64,000 bases of DNA from the NCBI GenBank assembly GCA_035533215.1, contig DATLUG010000005.1:62001-126000 (forward strand). The letters run 5' to 3'. Under the pieces are notes generated by a model, which did no database searches, was not told the origin of the DNA, and saw only the letters and a program-made list of their open reading frames with translations. Within the stretch, counting starts at the first letter, position 1, and each line of letters opens with the position of its first letter. Of this stretch, positions 44,405 to 50,257 are shown one piece after another. This DNA is from DAHUZL01 sp035533215 (GTDB lineage: Bacteria; Chloroflexota; Dormibacteria; Aeolococcales; Bog-877). Both the position numbers and the translations under genes were made by a program.

Positions 44405-44912
44405 CACCCGATCCCTGGGCCCAGCCAACGCGTCTCAGCGGTGGGACCGTGGGAGCGTCGTCTGGCTGAGGGTCACGCGCTCGAGCCAGCTGGAGGACGG
44501 CGCGGCATCCGGGGCCCGCGCACGCGGCGTGGGCGGCGCGCGCAGCGCGGCGGCGGGTGAGAGGGAGGCGCCGCCGCCATCGAGGCAGGCAGGGGCCGCC
44601 GTCGTCAGCGCGGCCCCGCTCCAGGGGTGCGACGTCTGGATCAGGCGGGGACGTCATGGGGGGCGCACGCGGTGGACGACGGCGAGGAATCGGAGTGACC
44701 CGGGGCCAGGCCCTCGAGAGGTGCAAGGCGACCGTCGGGGCGAAGCACGGCCGCCGGACGGACATCGCGACGAGTCGGCGGCGCCGCCAATCAGTGATCC
44801 GCCGCCAGCGTGGCCAGCCCCGACGTCCCGCAGATGGCGGCGTCGAGGTCGATCGAAATCGGGCCGGTCCCAGGCCCGCCCCGGCGTCCGCTGAACCACC
44901 CTGCTGGCGGTC
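44405..44912. other. Intergenic stretch after tRNA-Leu, no gene recognised
   Basis: 508 nt. Several ORFs overlap here but none has family-like motifs. No repeat of the tRNA 3' end (attachment site) was seen by eye. Confidence 0.4.
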
Positions 44913-45749
44913 TCAACGCGTGCACGGATCGTCGTGGCTGCCGGCGAGGACGGTCGCCGCGCTGGCATCGGTGAGGGGACCCCAGCTCTCGTGCCGGTGT
45001 CGGAATCGATCGTCGCGGACGATGGGATTCCCGAGCGTGAAGCCGGTCCAGTGCGGCACGCCAGCGAACCCGAACATCCACTGGCAGTAGCGGCCATCAC
45101 TGCGGAGCAGGGGTTCCGCCAGCTTCCACATCGTGCACTGCTGGGCTGGGCTGATCGCATCGGTCCAGGGATGGGGGCGCCCCGGGAACGCGGCCGTGTC
45201 GAAGGCCGAGGCGACGCCCTCGCTGACCAATGAGTCGAGAAGCGTGGCACCGACGCCCGGGCCACCCAGAGTCTTGACGCTGTGGTCGACCTCGTGCGCC
45301 ACGGTGCGCGGCAGCCAGGATCGGAGGGCCGTCGACAGGCTCGCGTGCGCCGTAGGCCCGAATCCCACCAGGATCTGGGCGGTGCTGACGTCGGTGAGGC
45401 CCGCCATCCCAACGGCTGGAATCACGCCGGATTGAACCCCACCCTGGCCGATCAGCTGCCCCCGCCGCACCTACGCCACCCTGACGCTGGTTCGCGGGCC
45501 GGGCAGCAGGGCCGCGACCCGGTCCAGGGCTCGGGCCACGACCTCGGGCACGTCGACCCCGACCTCCTCCGCCCGATGGACAGCTCGGGCGGACACCTGC
45601 ACGGTGAAGCGGCCGGCCGCCACGTGCTCGGCAATGGGGCCTGTCGGCTGGGCGTGGTGCGGGCTGCCGGCGCACCCGGCGGCGGCGAGGGCCAGGATGG
45701 CGCCGGAGACCGCCCCAGCCGGGCTTCTCCGGCCCGTGCGTCGAGCCAC
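44913..45749 (-). pseudogene. DUF2268-type metalloprotease lipoprotein interrupted by an in-frame TAG
   Basis: GTG 45749 begins a lipoprotein signal (SGAILALAAAGC lipobox). The frame stops at TAG 45471-45473 after TSVRVA, and the same frame continues without shift from GTG 45470 to the end at 44913. The second part has the zinc-metalloprotease motif AHEVDHSV (HExxH), a further LVSEGVASAF segment, and the ending WTGFTLGNPIVRD, as in DUF2268 predicted Zn-proteases. Together it is 278 codons, the usual size. TAG is a normal stop in other genes here, so a nonsense mutation is likely; readthrough or reinitiation at GTG 45470 is possible but unproven. Confidence 0.7.
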
Positions 45750-46108
45750 CGTCCGACTCTTCGGCAGACCCCTCGGCCGGCAGGGACACCAGCAGGGTGT
45801 AGCAGGGCGCCGGGGCTGGCGCTGGCCACGTCGGCGGTGTGGAGTCCGGCCCGGGTCCCGCCGCGGGGCGCCCCGGTCGCTCGGGCCGGGTTGGGCTGCC
45901 GCACTCGGCTCCCGGCGACCTCTCGCGGTGCGCATCCGCTCGCCGCCAGGATGGGGCCCGTCCGCTCCTGGTTGCCCGCCCGACGGGACCTGACACTGGT
46001 CCGACTCCGCCCTGCCTGCGGCCGAGCGCGCTCGGTGCTCGGCCGGCGCGCGGACCGACCGAGGTCCGGGAGGTGAGCCCGTTGTCGCTGCCTGAGTTCC
46101 TGCCGGCC
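45750..46108. other. Intergenic stretch within the decayed zone
   Basis: 359 nt with only shadow ORFs. No IS end or RNA identified. Confidence 0.35.
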
Positions 46109-46380
46109 GAGATCCGACCGTAGGGGGCCAGCGATGCCCCCGCCGTCACCGAACTCTCGCTCCGGGCGTGGGCACCCGTCATCGACTCCATGGCCCGGGC
46201 GATGGGCATCGAGATCTTCCAGCGCCAGTATCCCGACTGGCGGGGCAGCAGCGGACGGGCGTCCTGGCGGCCCGCTCCGAATGGGCAGGCGCGTGGGTCG
46301 CCGTCTCGGCTGCGTCGTGGCTGGCTTCGTGACCCTGCCGGTCGTTTGCGCTCCTTGCCTGGCCGTCGAGGTTGCTACCT
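46109..46380 (+). pseudogene. GNAT acetyltransferase remnant, with an in-frame TAG and frameshifts
   Basis: Fragment reads EIRP, TAG (46121-46123), then GASDAPAVTELSLRAWAPV and MGIEIFQRQYPDWR, the N-terminal GNAT pattern (IRP then D-A-P-AV, then LRAW). Downstream pieces in two other frames give AARSEWAGAWVAVSAA and VVAGFVTLPV, as in the beta-hairpin of GNAT. The acetyl-CoA binding loop is not recovered, so the gene is dead. Confidence 0.5.
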
Positions 46381-46409
46381 GCCTCCAGCCCGAGAACACC
46401 CTCCGGCGG

Positions 46410-46655
46410 CTACGGAGCGAACAGGTCCCGTTCCAGCTCCGCTCGGCTCACCCCTCGGTGAGCGGCCACCTCGGCGAGAATCGCCGCCAGCGTGCCTACC
46501 CGGAGGGGGCCGCCGACGGGGATCGTCACGCGGTGCTCGCCGGCCTGGGTGGTGACCAGCCGCAGGTGGCTGCCCGTCTGCCGAACGGCGACGTAGCCGC
46601 ACTGGCGGCCCAGCAGGCGTGCCAGCTCCCGCCCGGTGAGGTCCCCGGGGCAGCC
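46410..46655 (-). pseudogene. hicA: HicA-like mRNA interferase toxin, start region disrupted
   Basis: The frame shows the HicA core: LTGRELARLLGRQCGYVAVR, then QTGSHLRLV with the catalytic histidine, and HRVTIPVGG, ending at TAG 46410-46412. Before the core the same frame is HicB's stop codon, with no start between. The usual RLPRDL N-terminus appears one frame off (CTG-AGG-CTG-CCC-CGG), consistent with one extra G in the CCCCGGGG run near 46645. Either the toxin is dead or the run is miscounted. Confidence 0.6.
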
Positions 46656-46868
46656 TCAGACGGCCAGCACCTCGTCGCGGACCCAGTGGAGGCGGACGAC
46701 CGCCGGGCGGTCGGGGGCGTCGAAGTGGCAGTGGACCGCGTCGCGGACCATGGCGCGCAGCTGCTCCAGATCGTCGGCCTCGGTCACGATGGACGGGCCC
46801 AGGGCTCGGGCGACGTAGCCGCCCTCCGGGGCCTCCTCGACGGCGAAGACGAGCTCGCTGGCAGCCAT
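46656..46868 (-). CDS. hicB: HicB-family antitoxin (short type)
   Basis: 70 residues, the partially folded HicB fold: MAASELVFAVEEAPEGGY, ARALGPSIVTEADDLEQLRA, VRDAVHCHFDAPDRP. It lacks the C-terminal DNA-binding extension of longer HicB proteins, so any autoregulation would need another part. ATG 46868 has TACCGT 7 nt upstream. It overlaps the frame of the adjoining toxin without a gap, in order antitoxin-toxin. Confidence 0.78.
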   Translation of the reverse strand: MAASELVFAVEEAPEGGYVARALGPSIVTEADDLEQLRAMVRDAVHCHFDAPDRPAVVRLHWVRDEVLAV

Positions 46869-46875
46869 GCCTGGG

Positions 46876-46881
46876 ACGGTA
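46876..46881 (-). promoter_or_regulatory. -10 box (TACCGT on minus strand), leaderless promoter of hicB
   Basis: TACCGT, 7 nt, then ATG 46868; no ribosome site. Confidence 0.4.
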
Positions 46882-47113
46882 CCACGGCCGCCGGGCGACT
46901 GTAATCCGAGTCCGAGGAGGGGCCAGGTCCCTGTCAAAGTCTGGCGCTTGGCAGGGAGGCAGCGAGGGGCGGAAGGTGATCGGCAGGCAGCAGACCGGCC
47001 GTGACGGTGATGGGAGAGGGCAGGGGTGCGGAGCCGGAGGGGGGTGAGCCGGTCCCGAGGCGTGCGTCGATCGCGGCCCGTCGGCGGGCCGCGCGCGGCC
47101 GGGACGCCGGCGC

Positions 47114-47563
47114 TCAGAGGCCCAGCCGGCTCAGGGGATGGCGCCAGTCGGCGGCGAAGCGGCGCAGCGCTCGGGCGATGTTGGCCCAGCCGGCCAGGCG
47201 CAGGCAGCTGATGGCCAAGGTGCGCAGCCCCGCCATCGCCGGGGCGCCCCGGCCGGTGCGGATCTGGGAGCGGTCCTCATCGAAGACCACGTCGCGCACC
47301 CAGTGCAGCGGGTTCTCGATCGTCCACTGCCCACGGGCCAGCTCGCCGATCCGGTGGGGGTCCGCCCGGTCCGGCGGGCAGGTGGTCGGCTCGTGGACGA
47401 CCTCGTGCCGTTGCGTGCCGCTCGTCACCAGGGTCGTCGCCCGCTCGATCCGGAAGACCGGGCGGACGGAGGGGAAGTCGAGATAGCCATTGAGCGCGGT
47501 GCTGGTCTGGACCGTGTGGGTCTCGATCCGGCCGTGCGCCGTGGCGACCTGGGCGACGTCCTG
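47114..47563 (-). mobile_element. ISAs1-family transposase remnant
   Basis: 150 codons from just after an in-frame TGA (47564-47566) to the stop. It matches the C-terminal half of ISAs1-type (H-repeat-associated) DDE transposases: THTVQTSTALNGYLDFP, VFRIERATTLV, RGQWTIENPLHWVRDVVFDE, then LRTLAISCLRLAGWANIARA. The N-terminal half and clear inverted repeats are not found. Immobile remnant. Confidence 0.75.
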
Positions 47564-47657
47564 TCACGTGGTGTACGGCACGAAAGGCTGAGGGCCATCC
47601 CGGAACGATTGGCCGGAGCGATGGTCGGCGGCAGTCCCTGCCAGGTGTGGAGCGGGC

Positions 47658-47933
47658 TCATGGCGTGGTCAGGCTGAGGAGCTCGTCGGTCACCACGGCT
47701 TCGTCGCAATGGGGAGAGGAACCACCAGGACCGAGCGTGCGGGTCCAGAGATGGCAGTCTGGGCAGCGGCGTTGGCCGCAGGAGCGCTGCTCGCACTCCG
47801 GGCGCTCGCAGACCTGCGGCCAGAGCGGCGGCAGCTTCGCGCAGCCGTGCGGGGCGGCGCGCTCGGCCAAGAGTCGCAGGCGGCCGCGGTCGCCGAGCGG
47901 TGCGGGCGCCCACCGGCGGCCGGGCGCTATCAT
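47658..47933 (-). CDS. Small cysteine-rich zinc-ribbon-like protein, unrecognised
   Basis: 91 residues. The Cys pattern is CERPECEQRSCGQRRCPDC followed by WTRTLGPGGSSPHCDEAVV, like a zinc ribbon or the C-terminal tail of a mobile-element protein. Its start abuts the ars promoter region on the other strand. I cannot name a family. It may be a fragment left by the IS neighbour. Confidence 0.4.
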   Translation of the reverse strand: MIAPGRRWAPAPLGDRGRLRLLAERAAPHGCAKLPPLWPQVCERPECEQRSCGQRRCPDCHLWTRTLGPGGSSPHCDEAVVTDELLSLTTP

Positions 47934-47951
47934 ATCAACCCATGCTGATAT
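47928..47951 (+). promoter_or_regulatory. arsR promoter with overlapping operator
   Basis: TATCAT (47928-47933) is 8 nt before ATG 47942. The perfect inverted repeat ATATCA (47932-47937)/TGATAT (47946-47951), 8-nt spacer, straddles the -10 and the arsR start codon. This fits an ArsR/SmtB site that blocks transcription of the arsenic operon without inducer. Confidence 0.75.
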
Positions 47952-48250
47952 CAGCTCCCGTCGATGAAACGGCCCAGGTGCTGGCCGACCCCCTCCGAGC
48001 GCGGATCGTGAGCCTGCTCGCCGCCGAGGCGATGTGCACCTGCCACCTGGTCGACGCGCTTCCCGCCGGCCAGACCACCGTCTCCCATCACCTGCGGGTC
48101 CTGCGGGAGGCGGGCTGGGTGCGGACAGAGCCCCGCGGACGCTTCACCTACTACCGCCTTCGCCCGGAGCCCCTGGAGGAGCTCGCCGCCCGGCTCGGCT
48201 CCCTGGCGCAGGCCGCCCGGACCTCGCCGGGGCGGGGTCGGCCGTGTTGA
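47942..48250 (+). CDS. arsR: ArsR/SmtB-family arsenical-responsive repressor
   Basis: 102 residues. The winged HTH reads TCHLVDALPAGQTTVSHHLRV and the metal-sensing CTC pair is at Cys32/Cys34 in AEAMCTCHL. It would release the operator on arsenite or antimonite binding. ATG 47942 is leaderless. It overlaps the acr3 gene by 7 nt (or 4 nt if TTG 48247 is used). Confidence 0.93.
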   Translation: MLISAPVDETAQVLADPLRARIVSLLAAEAMCTCHLVDALPAGQTTVSHHLRVLREAGWVRTEPRGRFTYYRLRPEPLEELAARLGSLAQAARTSPGRGRPC

Positions 48251-49395
48251 GCACCGCCCCCGTCGCCGAGGCCGGCTCCCCCTTGCCCCCGCGGCCCGCG
48301 GCCGAGGACCCCCCTGCCCTCGGCCGCCTCCCGTTCCTGGACCGGTTCCTGCCGGTGTGGATCCTGCTGGCGATGGGGGTCGGCCTGGGGCTGGGCCGGG
48401 GCGTCCCGGCCCTGGCCCGCGGCCTGGATGGGGCCCAGGTCACACGGGGCGTGCCGGCGCCCATCTTCGTGGGCCTGCTGGCCATGATGTACCCGGTCCT
48501 GGCCAGGGTGAGCTACCGTCGGATGGGCACGGTCCTCGGCGACCGGCGGCTGCTGGTCACCTCGCTGGTCCTCAACTGGCTGGTCGGTCCGGCGGTCATG
48601 TTCGGGTTGGCCTGGGCCCTCCTCCCCGACCAGCCCGCCTATCGGACCGGCCTCATCGTCGTGGGCCTGGCCCGCTGCATCGCCATGGTCCTCGTCTGGA
48701 ACGAGCTGTCCGGCGGGGACCGGGAGGCCGCGGCGGTCCTGGTCGCCCTCAACTCCGCCTTCCAGATCCTCGCGTACGCCGGGCTGGGCTGGTTCTACCT
48801 GGTGGCCCTGCCGGGATGGCTGGGCCTTCCCGCGGGTGGCCTGCACGTGTCGGTGGCGCTGGTCGCCCGCTCGGTCGCCATCTTCCTCGGCATCCCGCTG
48901 GCCGGGGGCCTCCTGACGCGGGCAGTGGGCGAGCGGGCCAGGGGAACGGCGTGGTACGAAACGCGGCTCCTCCCCCGCCTCGCGCCGTTCGCCCTCTACG
49001 GCCTTCTGTTCACGGTGGTCGTGCTCTTCGCCCTCCAGGGGCGGGCGATCACCGGACACCCCCTGGACGTGGTCCGGATCGCCGCCCCCCTCCTCTGCTA
49101 CTTCGGGATCATGTGGGGGGGCGCGTTCGGCCTCGGTCGGGCTCTGGGCCTCACCTACCCGCGCACCACGACCCTCGCGTTCACCGCCGCGGGCAACAAC
49201 TTCGAGCTCGCCATCGCGGTGGCCATCGGGGTGTTCGGGGCGACGTCGGGCGAGGCCCTGGCCGGCGTCGTCGGACCGCTGGTCGAGGTTCCCGCGCTGG
49301 TGGGCCTCGTCTACGTGGCCCGGTGGGCGCGGGGCCGTCTCTTCGCGCTGCCCTCCGACGGCGCCGCCGCCGCCGCCCGGGGGGCGCCGACATGA
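48244..49395 (+). CDS. acr3: ACR3-family arsenite efflux transporter
   Basis: 383 residues, about ten hydrophobic segments. The essential cysteine occurs in GLARCIAMVLVWNELSGG (Cys145), the strongest ACR3 signature, with GNNFELAIAVAIGVFG near the C-terminus. It exports As(III) from the cytoplasm. GTG 48244 used; TTG 48247 gives a TTGA overlap. The stop overlaps the arsC start (ATGA). Confidence 0.95.
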   Translation: MLSTAPVAEAGSPLPPRPAAEDPPALGRLPFLDRFLPVWILLAMGVGLGLGRGVPALARGLDGAQVTRGVPAPIFVGLLAMMYPVLARVSYRRMGTVLGDRRLLVTSLVLNWLVGPAVMFGLAWALLPDQPAYRTGLIVVGLARCIAMVLVWNELSGGDREAAAVLVALNSAFQILAYAGLGWFYLVALPGWLGLPAGGLHVSVALVARSVAIFLGIPLAGGLLTRAVGERARGTAWYETRLLPRLAPFALYGLLFTVVVLFALQGRAITGHPLDVVRIAAPLLCYFGIMWGGAFGLGRALGLTYPRTTTLAFTAAGNNFELAIAVAIGVFGATSGEALAGVVGPLVEVPALVGLVYVARWARGRLFALPSDGAAAAARGAPT

Positions 49396-49832
49396 CCAGC
49401 CGTCACCAGTCGGTCGATCGGCTCCAGGTGCTCTTCGTCTGCGTCCACAATGCCGGGCGGTCGCAGATGGCGGCCGCCCTCCTCGCCCACCACGGCGGCG
49501 GCCGGGTGCGGGCACGCTCGGCCGGGAGCGAGCCGGCCCGGACCCTCGACCCGGCGGTGGTGGCGGTGATGGCCGAGGTCGGCATCGACCTCGGCCGCGA
49601 GCGCCCCACCGCCGTCACCGACCAGATGGCTCGGACCGCCGACGTGGTGGTCACCATGGGATGCGGCGACCGCTGCCCGGTGCACCCGGGGAGCCGCCAC
49701 CTGGACTGGGATGTGCCCGATCCCAGCGGTCGGCCGGTGGAGGAGGTCCGGCTCATCCGCGACCAGATCCACGGGCGCGTGCGAGCCCTGCTGGGTGAGC
49801 TGCTGCCGGCCGATCCCCGCGGGCCGGCCTGA
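49392..49832 (+). CDS. arsC: Arsenate reductase, low-molecular-weight phosphatase type
   Basis: 146 residues. The phosphatase loop CVHNAGRSQ (Cys17-x5-Arg23) is followed by Cys91 and Cys95 in MGCGDRCPV, which would provide the disulfide cascade of thioredoxin-coupled ArsC. WDVPDP supplies the general-acid region. It reduces As(V) to As(III), the substrate of the ACR3 pump. Translationally coupled to acr3. Confidence 0.94.
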   Translation: MTSRHQSVDRLQVLFVCVHNAGRSQMAAALLAHHGGGRVRARSAGSEPARTLDPAVVAVMAEVGIDLGRERPTAVTDQMARTADVVVTMGCGDRCPVHPGSRHLDWDVPDPSGRPVEEVRLIRDQIHGRVRALLGELLPADPRGPA

Positions 49833-50257
49833 GCGGCCGCGACCGCGCCGGACACCCGCGGGACCGCCGGGCGACGACGGCTTCCGCCGCCACCCACCGA
49901 GCGCAGCATCGAGCCGGCGGCGGCGACGCATCGAGCGTGCGGGCCCCGCCGCGGCGGCGCCCGGTCCCGAACCGCGGGCGGGCGGTTCGCTGCCCGCGGC
50001 GAGGGCGCCCCATTCCCCCAGCGGGCCCGGGGCGTGGCCGCCGCCGCTCCGCGCGGCGACCGCCGCCTGGGCCGGTCATCCGAGCGTGCCGCCGGCGGGT
50101 CGCACCGCCACCCTGAGCGCGGCCGCGCATGGGGCCAGGTGGGGAAGGGTGCTGCCCGACGTGAGGGCCACGAGCGGTCCGATGGCGGTCGCGGTCCTGC
50201 GACGACGACGTCACCCGGGACCCGCCCCCTTCGCCGGGCGTCGATGATGCCGGTGAG
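49833..50257. other. Intergenic stretch between ars operon and GGDEF-EAL gene
   Basis: 425 nt with no recognised gene; shadow ORFs only. A hairpin (49968-49989) is the only structure that stands out. Confidence 0.45.
49968..49989 (+). terminator. 8-bp perfect hairpin after the ars operon
   Basis: Arms CGAACCGC (49968-49975) and GCGGTTCG (49982-49989) around a 6-nt loop, about 135 nt beyond the arsC stop. No U-tract; a terminator is only suggested. Confidence 0.35.

Noticed and set aside
45471..45473. TAG as a recoded sense codon (for example pyrrolysine)
   Set aside because: TAG ends several intact genes here, and the neighbouring genes are decayed, so nonsense mutation is simpler.
46935..47113. 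Terminal inverted repeat of the ISAs1 remnant
   Set aside because: A possible end-like sequence near 46925-46950 has no matching partner on the other side of the transposase fragment.
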